A stretch of DNA of 64,000 bases from Zygnema cylindricum (lineage: Eukaryota > Streptophyta > Zygnematophyceae > Zygnematales > Zygnemataceae): NCBI GenBank assembly GCA_037447655.1, contig JBBHKE010002256.1:35001-99000 (forward strand), in the 5' to 3' direction. Positions 10,867 through 22,446 of the stretch are shown piece by piece (the stretch's first letter is position 1; each line of letters starts with the position of its first letter). The position numbers and the translations under genes were made by a program. The notes below the pieces were generated by a model that did no database searches, had not been told where the DNA came from, and was given only the letters and a program-made list of their open reading frames with translations.

Positions 10867-13837
10867 CTGTACAGAAGCAGATTTAACGACTGTGGGTGTG
10901 TGCAGGTGCACTCATATTATAAGCGTGTAAAATAAAATACAGATTCTCCATCTGATAGTAAAATGCGGTCCCTTCGGATCTATGAAACGATTCGCTCGAA
11001 TTCGGCACCTGACAGATTTCTGTTGCAGGCTGACAGAAAAACCTACATTTTTGTTTGGGTCTTTCCGGAGACAGGTCCTAACTGTCTCTAGCCAAAGGCA
11101 TTTGAAAAGTACAAATTCCAGAAACGGAGAAAACGACGTGTCTCGTTTATAATAGCCGTCATTTTATTTAAATTTCTCATTTTTTCTTTTGCTTGTTGAC
11201 GCACAATTTTGGATTTAACGTTACCGACAATGACTTCGGGCGCTACAAGACGAGACAAAGAGCTGCCGAACTTCACATGCACGTACTTCGAGGTACAGTC
11301 CAAAATACGGATATTAGTGCGCTCTTTTGCCGAGTAGGACAATTCACTACGCGTTAAGATTCGCAGGTGCATCGCTTCCATAGAGAAGACTTGGGGAAAT
11401 TTCTGTCGTTCGATATTACACACAAAGATCCAAAATCCACGCACGATTCGCCGTGTTCTATGCACACGTGTCAAATTGGCCTCGCGGAGTCTTGGCAGTT
11501 GGCACAACTACCTTCAATTAACACCACGTAAAATACGGAGTACAATGCATAATATATTTTATTTAATATATGACGATGTTTAAAGTGTCGTATACACTAC
11601 AGTACTGTAACTTTTTCGGAAAGCGTAGCTGGAACACGTGAAAAGTGCGGTGAACTTTTACAGTGTAACACGTTCGAACGTGTTTTCCCCTTTGACGTGT
11701 TTTCCCCTTTAAAGCCGGCCCGACTCACAATTTCGCATACATCTACAGAAAGTTGTAAAATGCGGTATCAAGAAAAATATTATACGAATAAAACAGAGTT
11801 GAATATCGAGGTTAAAATGACACTATTCGATATAGGTTATAAATTGTGTCTATATATCGATACACAAATTTGACAAAATATGAAGCTCACCTTAAACTAT
11901 AGTGAAACACAATACTTTCACCAGGCAACGTGAAAAAACGCAAGAATACATATTCAAATGCAATTCACATTATACTACATGGCACCCTACACAATAACAA
12001 TCGATCAAAGCTAATCTAACAATGCCCAATCTCAAATACCAATGATTATGAGAAAAGGTGAAGGTTTTTGTTTGTGCTTTCGGGTGGTGTTGAAACTATT
12101 GATAACAAATACAAACCAGCACAATTCCTATGAGAACTTGTGTAATTTGAGTTCAGCACACCAAATATTGTCGAATCAAATTTGAATGTCAGGACATTTG
12201 CGTGTTTGGTGCATAGAGTACCATTAATATTTTTGCTCAATACGGGTTATACATACTGTTTTACCATTTCGCCGATAGTGAAAAACATAGGGAATTACAT
12301 TTGGCAATTAACATCCACAGTAACGCTGAGCCGTGGGCAACAATATGATATTTTGAAAAGTGTCCAATCACGCATCACAAATGATGAGCTTTACACAAAA
12401 CAAAATTTTCATTTATAACCTTTTCAGAATGGATGGATGTTGTGTTGAGCGATGGTTGGTCGGAGGCCCATATATCTATATTTTTTATAAAATTAATTAA
12501 GATATATCTTTGGTAAATGTTATCCATCGTACAAATAAAGTGAACATTTACATATTTGTCATGCAAGTCGAAAAGTCAAGCGAGGATGTTAAATGAAGTT
12601 AACGCATGTGAAATCACTTGAGATTTTGTGAAAACTAAACATTTTGGTCCACTACATTCAACCCAAAGTCAAAATATTTCAAGTTGGTCGAGAGTAACTT
12701 TTAACCTTTGTTGTTGAAAACTATGAAAATACTCGTTGTTTGGTGTCTTATAAATCTTCCAAAAAAGTTTTTTATTGTATGAGGTGTGTGGTATACACTT
12801 CTTATATGCTAGGGGTGAACAACCAGGTTATCCTCTGTACAAGAATAGTATTTTGGAGCATGGAAAAATGAACATTAAAATTGATTTATTGTCAAAAAAT
12901 ATATATATATATATATACATATGTTTAAGCATATGCAAATGTGACATTCCCCTTAGATTATCCATTATTCCTCCCGTATTTATTTTTATTACATTCTTGG
13001 TTTTTTCCCAATTGTTATTCGCTGTGAAGGTAGCCAAAGGAAGATGTCCCTCCCTTTAATAATAAAGAGGAACAACAAACCTTTCTCCCCCACTTTTCAT
13101 CTTCGAACCTTGAATTACGAGGGTTACGTCAATTACAATATAAAACTATGAACATTGTCGCGTCTAAGGCACCCCGCTCTCATCAACGCCCTCTTTAAGC
13201 TGCCCATTGGCTTATTGTAGAGTAGGTTAGATTTGATAACGATATCTTATTGGGTGGTCTGATCTCTCTCAAATGTGTTTCTTTGCAACTTGTTTGACAA
13301 AACCGAACAAAAACAATGACAAGCGACTTTGCTCTTGTGACCCCGATAAGGTCTGATAACATACGCTCTCTCTTTACGACTCCTTTTAACTATAAGAGTT
13401 ATGATGGAGCCATCTTCTTTTATGACCACCAAATGACATAGACTGTTTCGTGGCATTCTTATTAATTGCTCGAGATAAAGGGGTAAGTCTTTTTGGAACT
13501 CACCCCTTGGGTTAGAACAAATTAACCATGTATTGAAACTGTTGACATGACCATTTATGCGATAGTTGGTTCGAATGGTACCATTTAAGCCAACTTGTCT
13601 AATAAATATTGGTAGTGTATATAGTGGAGAGAATAAATCGTTGAAAATCTTAACCACTCAATGCTTTTGGGAAGACCTTTAGAGTACATTGCATATATTT
13701 ATCAACGTTAAGGATTGTGTTAATGAGAAAATTAGAATTAACTATACTACGTTAGCGCAAAGGGAGTGGGAGATTTTACTCCACCTCCTTAATCGGTGTT
13801 GTTAAATCTATTTGGATATTTTTGGCCAAAAGAAGTA
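10867..13837. other. Intergenic DNA without recognised genes
   Basis: About 3 kb, mostly AT-rich, with a (TA)n run near 12900. Two open frames on the - strand, 11088-11507 (139 codons) and 13247-13657 (136 codons), are longer than expected by chance in such DNA, but neither has a recognisable domain, neighbour or splice structure. I do not call them genes. Confidence 0.35.
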
Positions 13838-14430
13838 CATCGTGGATCGCTATTAGCGTTAAGAAATTATTAGTGTAAAAATATAATTAGCGTTATTAAC
13901 TCTAATTTGGACTTTTCACGATTTTGAAAAAAAAATCACTCTAATTTATCCATAACTCTAATTTGGGTACATTTTTCCTATAACGGATATGCGGTCAAGA
14001 TACTTACACTAAGATAGGTACGAGTACAAAGTTTGACAAATCGTACACCGTCGTGTCTTTTTACTCTAATTGATTCATAACTCTAATTTGTGTTTTCTCC
14101 CGTATAATTAATATGCGATCAATATCTCTACATCAAAATAGGTACGGTCTCATTCTGCCTTTTATTATGAGCGCAGTTTTAAGTGCAATCGCAAATTTTT
14201 TAATCCATGTTTCGTACTTTTTTACTTAACAAAGTACCATTTTCTACGGACTGACACGTCCGTACACCACACTATTCAAGAAGATCATAAATTAGAATTA
14301 TTAACGCTAATTTACAAGAACCTTAATTAACGTAAAAAGATTTAAGTGTTATTAATTCTATTTCAGGTTTTGGGGTCAAAATTTTGGGGCGCCGATATAG
14401 AGATAACAACATTAATAGCGGTTCATGGTG
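13838..14430. mobile_element. M2: TA-target MITE
   Basis: The left end is CATCGTGGATCGCTATTAG and the right end read outward is CACCATGAACCGCTATTA, a diverged version of the M1 terminal repeat. TA flanks both ends (13836-13837 and 14431-14432). The interior shares with M1 and M4 a block around a GTCCGTAC motif and repeated ATTAGNGTTATTAAC elements. Length 593 bp, no coding capacity. Confidence 0.75.
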
Positions 14431-14709
14431 TAGCGACCGAGTTAGTGTTATTATTGACTCTAATACCTACGGACGTCGTCGTTGTCCAACAGCCGTTTTT
14501 CATGTAACCGGCCGTTAACTTCTCATTGACGCTCGTTGCAACAGGTGACGCTCTCAAACAGTTCCGATTTATCTGACGTCATCTCTCTCGTATGAGGTCA
14601 TTGTCATCTTCGTACTTTTCAAACGTGTTGAACTTTTCTTCGCATCGTTATGTTTATTTAAATGAAATCCAAGTATTTAATTTTATTTCGTATGATTCTC
14701 AGTACAGTA

Positions 14710-14960
14710 CACCGCGAATCGTAATTAGAGTAAATTACTCTAATTCGGTCACTCGAAATTTCGGGTCAATCACATCAAATAGAGTAATCGATTCTAATTT
14801 TTTCATTATTCTAATTTAGGTGAGGTTTAATTAGCGTAAAAAATTCTAATATAGGTCATTTTTAAATAGTGTGGAGTACGGACGACGTCTGACCGTGCAA
14901 AATTGTACTTTTATAAGTAAAAAGGTACAAATAATGATTTAATAGAATCGCGCTCGCACG
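14710..14960. mobile_element. M3: TA-target MITE, cut by assembly gap
   Basis: It starts after TA at 14708 with CACCGCGAATCGTAATTAG and is about 85% like the first 250 bases of M4 (48271 on), including the TAGTGTGGAGTACGGAC block. It stops at the N run. The DNA after the gap does not continue the M4 alignment, so the right end is probably lost in the gap or was misjoined there. Confidence 0.7.
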
Positions 14961-14970
14961 NNNNNNNNNN
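14961..14970. other. Assembly gap (10 N)
   Basis: Ten consecutive N, the only ambiguous bases in the window. The true size is unknown, and the missing part should include the right half of M3. Confidence 0.99.
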
Positions 14971-15911
14971 ATTGACTATTTTAGATATTTAACCAGGTGA
15001 CGGAATTTAATTTATAAAATGAGGGTAAAAGTATTGGCGATAAGCCATAACATGAAAAGGATATTAAAAGTTAGTAAGCGGACATGAAGCTAGTATTCAT
15101 CTCGATGGTGTTAGGATAAGTGTGCACCGTCGTCTACATACGGAGTAAAAAGGTGGCACCGTGAACGTGACTTAGAGGGCGGAAGTCTCCTTATAAGGGG
15201 CGCCGCTTACGTCTAAGAGGTTTCTAGGCGGCTGTGTCCCTTACATTATAACAGGAGACTGGTCATTACGTCGATCCAATGTCACGGACTCGTACCGCTA
15301 CGTAAGCTTTGCACGTGTGAATCAGCTGCATTACTGGTCAGAGGACAATATTACATTCCCTGTGTCGGCGGATCTTTGGAGAATCTGCATTCGCCGCGGG
15401 GAATATTCCTCTGAAGGCGGGAGATTCAGTGCAAGTGCCACGGTGGAAAAATGAGGCATACATCTGCTGCCACGTGTGAATAGGATTGTGGTAGCTCTAC
15501 TTATGATCGAAGTACAGGCGAATGATTGAAAATTATAGGAAAAGTACAATACCGAATAGCGGTTATGAAAATGGGAGTAAAATATTTAATTTAAGGCAGT
15601 GGACCAATTTATAGATTTTATCAGTTATGCATTGGAACAAGGGGATAATGTTGTCAGACGAACGGAAAGCGAGCTCGCATCATGGAAAGAATTAGACGAG
15701 TCGTCAAAAAAAATTGCTCTCTTTCTTGACTTCTCGGGCAAATTTTAAATTTCCACATTTTACGGGCAAGCTTATGGAGATTCTATCCAGATTCTCCCCA
15801 AGTTCATGGACTGATCCATGACCGTCCATCGAAGACACCCTTGCGCTTGACGCGGTATTTGTTCCCAACGGCCAGTTCTTGTCAACCTACATCAGAGTAG
15901 ACGGATTATAT

Positions 15912-16869
15912 CACAGTTCAAAAGTAGGTGACCGTAGGCCCATACAATATGCCTATTGTATGCAAAACATACAATATGGCCATAGTTGTTCAAATCGCGC
16001 GATTTTTTCCTTTTTTCCGATAAAAACGTATAATTCGTGACTTTTGAATAGATCGGAAAAAACCGAGATGTACTTTCTGTCCGGAAAACTGAACGGCTAA
16101 TTTACGGAAACTGTACGGTATTTTACGATTGCTGTACGGTTTTGTACGGTAAATGTACGAAATTTGGCGAAAAGATACGTTGCACTTCGTCGTACTTTCT
16201 GTCCGGTAAACTGAACATAAATTTTACGGAAATGTACGGAATTTTTCCAAAAATGTACGGACTAAATCGAAAAGATACGTAAAATGTACGAAAAATGTAC
16301 GAAAAATGTACAAACTGCGGTATATGTGAAATTTATTTTTGTTTACATGTACGGAATAGTACGGACGAAAATTCATTAACGATTTTTACTATTTTTTCAA
16401 AAGGTTCAATGCGTTTGTAACGTATAATTCGTCGCGATTAAATCGTTCGCACTAAACGCCGTGAACAACTATGAATATGGCCTTAAGACCCGTATTGTAT
16501 TGGCCGCAAAATGAAATAAAATAGTAACAGGGTTGAGTTGCACATGGATCGATAGAGAATTAAACGTCGTGTCTAAATTTGAAAAAAAAATCGGACAAAA
16601 ATATCTTTTTCTGTGAGTTTTGAGCAACGTTTTATTTAAACCGTCAGATATAGACGATCTGACGGTCGTTCATGAAAGTAACAATCTAAGAAGATCACAT
16701 GAAAAGCCCATAACACAACTTACGATAGTACTATCGTCAGATTTGGACGATCGAACGGTCGTTGATGAAAGTAGTGATCTAAGAAGATCACATGGAAAGC
16801 CCGTAACACAACTTACGCTAAAGGCGGCCTACAAAAGGCCTACCAAATAACGCCTACTTTTGAACTATG
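15912..16869 (+). mobile_element. E1 MITE (hAT-like), complete, with nested E2
   Basis: The ends are CACAGTTCAAAAGTAGG on the left and CCTACTTTTGAACTATG on the right, a 17-bp terminal inverted repeat with one mismatch. An exact 8-bp duplication, GATTATAT, flanks it (15904-15911 and 16870-16877). Eight-bp target duplications and CA/TG termini fit hAT transposons. Without the 493-bp nested element it is about 457 bp, the same as the copy at 21982. There is no transposase. Confidence 0.88.
15981..16473 (+). mobile_element. E2 MITE (hAT-like), complete, nested in E1
   Basis: It begins CATAGTTGTTCA and ends TGAACAACTATG, a perfect 12-bp inverted repeat, flanked by an exact 8-bp duplication AATATGGC (15973-15980 and 16474-16481). 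The E1 copy at 21982 is continuous across this point, which gives the empty site. The interior carries about nine copies of TGTACG in 493 bp and no reading frame. Confidence 0.9.
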
Positions 16870-17127
16870 GATTATATGTCAAACGAATACGAAATGCATA
16901 CGTACCACATACGTCCGTTCGCAACAGTTTAAGAAAACCGACACACTTCAGGCGGCAGAACAAAACTGTGAACAAAACATACATACAGTCATACATACAA
17001 AATAGCGCGGCAGCAATATGTGAAGAGTTTGCAACTTTGGAACATAACTGTGTGCGAGAACGCTCATGCTACGAATTTTGGCGTCTAGCGTCTGCGGGTA
17101 ACCCGTAACCCCATCGCCTTTCAAACC

Positions 17128-18449
17128 GTCGTTTTTTCTCTATGCCCTCGAAATGAACTTTTTTGTTTTTTCCCCCAATGAACCTTGCACTTTCATCAAC
17201 CCTCACGCTTTTTGTACCTTTTTTGGAAGCGGTTTTAAACCTCCACATTTCGGGTTTATTTTTGGTGTAGGCTTATATTGTAGGAGGTTTATAGCCTTTT
17301 ATTATTTGTCGTTTTTTCTTTACGATTGCATAATTTATTATTTTGTTTTTTCCCCCAAAATACCTTGTACTTTCATCAACCTTCACGTTGTTTTTACGTT
17401 TTTAAAAAACGGTTTTAAACCTCCATTTTACCATTTTGTAAAAGAAAATTACCAACTCAATAATGTCAAGTTTCAAAAACTTTTTATGTTATAGAGCATT
17501 CGAATTCAAAAGAAAGAGTGAAATTTTACAACATACGGCTCCTTTCATTTGATTCGCCTATCCACTTCTAGTACACAAAGTACTAAAATCCAAATTCGTG
17601 TGTTGCAATGTTTGTTCGAGGGATTAAACCTCACATCGTTATCGGGGTGTTAATCCAACAAACCACGCACAAGCAAAAACAAATCTCTTCCTTAGAGAAA
17701 AGAGAGAAGAGAAAGAAAATATTATGTTCGAGGGAATAAACTCGCAGCGTTATCGAGTTGTTAATCCGATAAGATGGTACCTCACACAGACAGATATACC
17801 TCTCAATCATTCACGTTAATCAACAAATTTATTAGATAGAACTTGTACTAATCACAACTCAAAATACGCGACAAAATATTGGTTGTTCGTTTTGAGCAAG
17901 CTCGCATCTAACGATATCAGCGAGCAACATTTTTATGATTTGAGTCATAAGGCGAGTTGCAACTCCCGCAGTGTACAGAAGTACGCTTGTTACTTTCCCT
18001 GTTACATGGTTTTTTTTTTAGCGATGGTTTCTTGACACTAAGTTTACTCCAGAGTTCCAATAGCCGTTTAAAATTCGTCCAAATACCAGTTTGATAATTT
18101 TATCGATATTTACACTAGTTTATAAGAGTTTTGTGTTTGAGAGTTCAAAGTCAAATTTCATTCCAATTGGTCGCAGCAAAACAGCTTTGCTCATTGGAAA
18201 TTAGTCCATTTTTGGATCATTTTTGCTTTAGAATTGGACATATATTTTTGCAAAATTGACCAAGTATTTAATGAAAAACAAAAATGTGCAAAATCAAATT
18301 TTGTTATTTTCTGCGGGTATAGGGTAGAATTTTAAAGCTTTTCTCTTTAACGAGCAAGAATAAATTCATCACCGATTGCTCGCATTAATTCACCAACGGA
18401 AGAGCCAGATTTGTTCCGTTTTTGGCACATTTTTTGTTCCTCTCCACGG
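17128..18449. other. Unidentified 1.3-kb insertion in direct repeat A
   Basis: Repeat B runs straight from tttcaaacc to ttaaagagattg (about 21323), whereas repeat A has 1.3 kb between the same two points. The insert contains two diverged copies of a 180-bp unit (around 17150-17245 and 17330-17440, each with ttttgttttttccccc and actttcatcaacc). I see no terminal repeat, target duplication or coding frame. A deletion in repeat B would explain the difference equally well. Confidence 0.5.
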
Positions 18450-18516
18450 TTAAAGCGATTGTAATGAGGTAATAGACTAATAGCTGATTTTGAAGCTGCT
18501 CTACCTTAGCGTGGCG

Positions 18517-19245
18517 CAGAGGTCGCAAAAGTCAAAAAAAATCATACCCGAAACCGACCGTTTTTTTTTTTTCAAAATCTGAGTAACCGACGCCCGACCG
18601 AGTTGTGTCACGCTCCAAAATTGTTAACCGTTAACCGACCGTCGTTTACGAAAAAAAAAATCAACCGACCGTGCCCGCCCGTAACCTGAAAAGTACAAAA
18701 TTAATCAATGTTCGACGGAATAAGCCAATAATTACGATTTGTCGCGTTCCTTAAGATTTACGAAATGAATAGTGTTACTACCGTGTCAGATTTGTGACGC
18801 TTTGTCACGTTCCCTAAGATTTGCGAAATGAATAGTGTACTACTGTGTCAGATTTGCGACGCTTTGTCGCGTTGCCTAAGATTCGCGAAATGAATATTGT
18901 ACGACCGTGTCAGATTTGAGACGTTTTGTCGCGTTCTCTAAGATTTTCGAAATAAATAGCTTACTTCAGTACCGTGTCAGATTTGCGACGCTAATCGTGA
19001 TGCCACGTACTTCCACGATACCAAAAGTACAAAGAACAATAATGTTGGAAAAAAAAAGTACAAAATTTTCATTTTTTTGGTTTTTTGTTTGACCGACCGT
19101 AATAACCGTTTTTTTTTTCCTGGTGAGTCAACCGACCGTAACCGCCCGACCCCCAAAATTTGGCAACCGAATCCGTTCCGGATCCGGCGCGGGGGCGGTC
19201 GGTTAACGGTCGGTCACGGTTTCGGTTGACCGTTTGCGACCCCTG
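18517..19245. mobile_element. hAT-like non-autonomous element with 8-bp duplication
   Basis: The ends are CAGAGGTCGCAAA and, read inward from the right, CAGGGGTCGCAAA (12 of 13 match). GCGTGGCG is duplicated exactly at 18509-18516 and 19246-19253, while repeat B keeps a single GCGTGGCG (about 21374-21381): a direct empty-site proof of insertion. Near both ends ACCGACCG or its complement is repeated many times. The middle is a 62-bp tandem repeat. Length 729 bp, no transposase. Confidence 0.92.
18739..18992 (+). repeat. 62/63-bp tandem repeat, four copies
   Basis: Units start at 18739, 18802, 18864 and 18926, each with TTGTCGCGTT ... AAGATT ... CGAAATGAAT ... CGTGTCAGATTTG. The copies are about 85-90% alike and directly adjacent without spacers. 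The array fills the centre of the hAT-like element. Confidence 0.85.
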
Positions 19246-19538
19246 GCGTGGCGTCTTCGAAACAGTACTCGATTTCAAAATCCTATTTTAGCGGTTTAAG
19301 GTGATTAAACCGTGCAGTGACAGTGCGACTCGCAAATTTTAATGCCTCACATTTGTACAAATCTGGTTCACTGAAATGTTTTCATAAAATCTTCCCTAGT
19401 ACATCGACAAAGGCGGCATTAACCGCCAAATATACCGGGTTAGCCGCTGACAAGATACCGTAAATATTCCATATCCATTGTTATTGATCACCGACATTAT
19501 GTGCTGGAAGGCGTCGCATTTTCAGCTCCAAAAGATAC

Positions 19539-20460
19539 CCTCTCCCCCCCTCCCCCTCCCCTTCCCCCTCCCTCTCTCCCCCTGTTTCCCTCGGTCCTTC
19601 CAGTGCCACGTGGCCCCACCAGCATCCAGCAGGTCCAGACAAAGCGGCAGCTCTCGTCTGAACGCCTCCACTTTCCGGCGCTCCTCCTGCAAGGCTTCCA
19701 GACGGCCGGCCACTTTCTGCATGCGAGCGAACTGCCTGCCGGCCGGCCGGCAGCTCCGGGCACACTTACCGGCCGGCCGGAATCATGCCAGGAGCTTGAC
19801 GGTTTCAGGTTTTCTATTCAGCGGTATGCGCAGGCAATATTTCTGCCGGCCAGCTGGCTGTCCTGGGTGGACTTACCGGCCGGCAGGAATCATGGAGGGA
19901 GGCTTCCTGGGTTGATTCTTAGACCTGGTTTTGCTTCATGGCTGGATATGGCCGAGGCGGGGATTGGGGAAAGTATGAGGCTAGGTTTTGCTGGAGCTTT
20001 TTTGAGGATAGGGTTTGTGTGTCTTTTTTAGGTTTTTGAGATTTCTGTATTGTTTGTGTTTGTTGAATGCTGCGCTTCTTGTTAGGTTTTATGCAGAAAT
20101 GCGGAGGAATGGTTGAATGATTAGGGTTTGGATCGAGGATGGTCGCGTGGAAACAGGCCCATAGGTGGATGCAGCTGAAAACCAATCATCTCGGTTGGGA
20201 GAATGCTTTTCCGCACCAGCAGAAATAGTTGATTTCGCGCTACAGTACTGTAGTCTCATTCGGCAGAGACGAGATACGGCAGCCGACTCAAAGGACCTTC
20301 GAATTACCAAGGCATGGAATCAGGCGTTCAACATTTCAGTGCAGAGCTCCTTCCCTCCAGCCGACGTCCATTGAGGCGAGAGCAGGGAGTAGTCGTGACG
20401 AACGGAATCTGGATCTGGGCGTCGACGCTCTTTTTATAGTCACGCTTTCCTGCTCTCCAA
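19539..20460 (-). other. Internal region between the two 1.2-kb direct repeats
   Basis: On the - strand it should run from a primer-binding site (TTGGAGAGCAGG, directly inside repeat B at about 20460) to the polypurine tract at 19539-19592. It holds GC-rich palindromes GCCGGCCGGC (19738-19780 and 19874-19888). The open frames of 60-176 codons on both strands show no gag or pol similarity. This fits a non-autonomous LTR element (TRIM/LARD type). Confidence 0.45.
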
Positions 20461-21666
20461 TGTCACGGACTCGTCCCGCTACGTAAGCTTTGCACGTGTG
20501 AACTAGCTGCAGTACTGGTCAGAGGACAATATTACATTCCTTGTGTCGGCGGATCTTTGGAGAATCTGCATTCGCCGCGGGGAATATTCCTCTGAAGGCG
20601 GGAGATTCAGTGCAAGTGCCACGGTGGATAAATAAGGTATACATCTGCTGCCACGTATGACTAGGATTGTGGTAACCCTACTTATGATCGAAGTACAGGC
20701 GAATGATTGAAAATTACAGGAAAAGTACAATTCCGAATAACGGTTATGTAGTTATGTACCCATATAATGTTTAATTTAAGGCAGTGGACCAATTTATAGA
20801 TTTTATCAGTTATGCATTGGAACAAGGGGATAATGTTGTCAGACGAACGCCGAATGGAAAGCGAGCTCGCATCATGGAAAGAATTAGAAGAGTTGTTAAA
20901 AAAAAATTGCACTCTTTCTCGACTTCTCGGGCAAATTTTAAATTTCCACATTTTACGGGCAAGTTTTTATGGAGATTCTATCCAGATTCTCCCCAAGTTC
21001 ATTGACTGATCCATGACCGTCCATCGAAGACACCCTTGCGCTTTAGGCGGTATTTGTTCCCAACGGCCAGTTCGTGTCAACCTACATCATATATCAAACG
21101 AATACGAAATGCATACGTACGACAGACGTCCGTTCGCAACAGTTTAAGAAAACCGGCACACTTCAGGCGGCAGGCAGTGAACAAAACATACATACATACA
21201 TACATACGTGCAAAACAGCGCGGCAGCAATATGTGACGAGTTCGCAACTTTGGAACATAACTGCGTGCGGGAACGCACGGGCTACGAATTTTGGCGTGTA
21301 GGACCCCATCGCCTTTCAAACCTTAAAGAGATTGTAATGAGGTAATAGCTGATTTTTAAGCTGCTCTACCTTAGCGTGGCGTCTTCGAAACAGTACTCGA
21401 TTTCAAAATCCTATTTTAGCGGTTTATGGTGATTAAACCGTGCAGTGACAGTGCGACACGCAAATTTTAATGCCACACATTTGTACAAATCTGGTTCACT
21501 GGAATGTTTTCATAAAATCATCCCTAGAACATCGACAAAGGCGGCATTAACCGCCATATATACCGGGTTAGCCGCTGACAAGATACCGTAAATATTCCAT
21601 ATCCATTGTTATTGATCACCGACATTATGTGCTGGAAGGCGTCGCATTTTCAGCTCCAAAAGATAC
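20461..21666 (-). repeat. Long terminal direct repeat B (candidate 5' LTR), uninterrupted
   Basis: A 1206-bp copy of the repeat at 15280-19538, without the insertions found there, so it serves as the reference for the original target sites. It begins TGTCACGGACTCGT and ends AAAAGATAC. It contains a short CATA microsatellite at about 21185-21207. No coding region. Confidence 0.75.
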
Positions 21667-21981
21667 GCTATTATGTACTGCTTTGCAACTTGACCAGCCG
21701 TACACCATCGAAGTGTCAGTTCTCGGCAGAAGGCAGACTCGTAAAATGGTCAGGACGCGTGTCCAATCTTCCTTTGCCTGTGGCACTTCGCGTGCTGCGG
21801 GCCAATTAGCACCTTTGCTGCTTTCTTTGTACTCCTTTGTGCGAAGCACTTTCGGCCGACAGCCGGAAATCGATTGGGTACGGTTCATCATTGTTCGGTT
21901 CGACACTGGTACAAGTTTTGTTTTTGGCGAAGAAGGATCACTCTATGTTGGTGCAAAGTTTGTAAACTTTACACTGTCAAC

Positions 21982-22438
21982 CATAGTTCAAAAGTAGGTG
22001 AAAGTACACCCATACAATATGCCTATTGTACGCAAAAAATACAATATACCCTTAAGACCCATATTGTATTGGCCACAAAATGAAATAAAATAGTAACAGG
22101 GTTGAGTTGCACATCGTTCAATAGAGAATTAAACGTCATGTCTAAATTTTGAAAAACATTCAGACAAAAAAATATTTTTCTGTGATTTTTTAGGTATTTT
22201 TTATTTAAACCGTCAGATTTGGACGATCGGACGGTCGCTGATCAAAGCAGCGACTTAAGAAGGTCACATGAAAAGCCCATAACACAACTTATGATAGGAC
22301 TATCGTCAGATTTGGACGATCGGACGGTCGCTGATAAAAGCAGCGACTTAAGAAGATCACATGAAAAGCCCATAACACAACTTACGATAAAGGCGCCGAC
22401 AAAAGGCCTACAATTAAAAAGCCTACTTTTGAACTATA
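21982..22438 (+). mobile_element. E1 MITE, complete copy without nested E2
   Basis: It runs from CATAGTTCAAAAGTAGG to CCTACTTTTGAACTATA, 457 bp. The flanking octamers CTGTCAAC and GTGTAAAC agree at 6 of 8 positions, a decayed 8-bp duplication. Inside is a local tandem repeat of about 100 bp around GTCAGATTTGGACGATCGGACGG (22210-22280 and 22300-22380). Confidence 0.8.
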
Positions 22439-22446
22439 GTGTAAAC

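Larger units (their letters stand above)
15280..19538 (-). repeat. Long terminal direct repeat A (candidate 3' LTR) with several insertions
   Basis: After removal of the inserted DNA this matches 20461-21666 almost throughout, starting TGTCACGGACTCGT and ending AAAAGATAC. The insertions are an E1 MITE (15912-16869), an unidentified 1.3-kb sequence (17128-18449) and a hAT-like element (18517-19245). At its inner edge lies a 50-bp polypurine tract (purines on the - strand, 19539-19592), as expected before a 3' LTR read on the - strand. One LTR end has the canonical CA/TG, but the other (GTATC) does not, so the LTR call is inference. Confidence 0.55.

Noticed and set aside
11088-11507. 139-codon - strand frame
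   Set aside because: No recognisable domain, no splice or promoter context; a chance frame cannot be excluded.
13247-13657. 136-codon - strand frame
   Set aside because: No similarity that I recognise, and it ends in AT-rich repeat DNA; possibly an old retroelement piece, but unsupported.
18739-18992. CRISPR-like array of four repeats
   Set aside because: The units are directly adjacent 62-bp copies with no unique spacers, inside a plant transposon.
19501-20031. 176-codon + strand frame in the GC-rich centre of the direct-repeat element
   Set aside because: It begins in a C/T-rich tract and repeats GCCGGCC palindromes; competing frames of similar length exist on both strands and none has a known domain.
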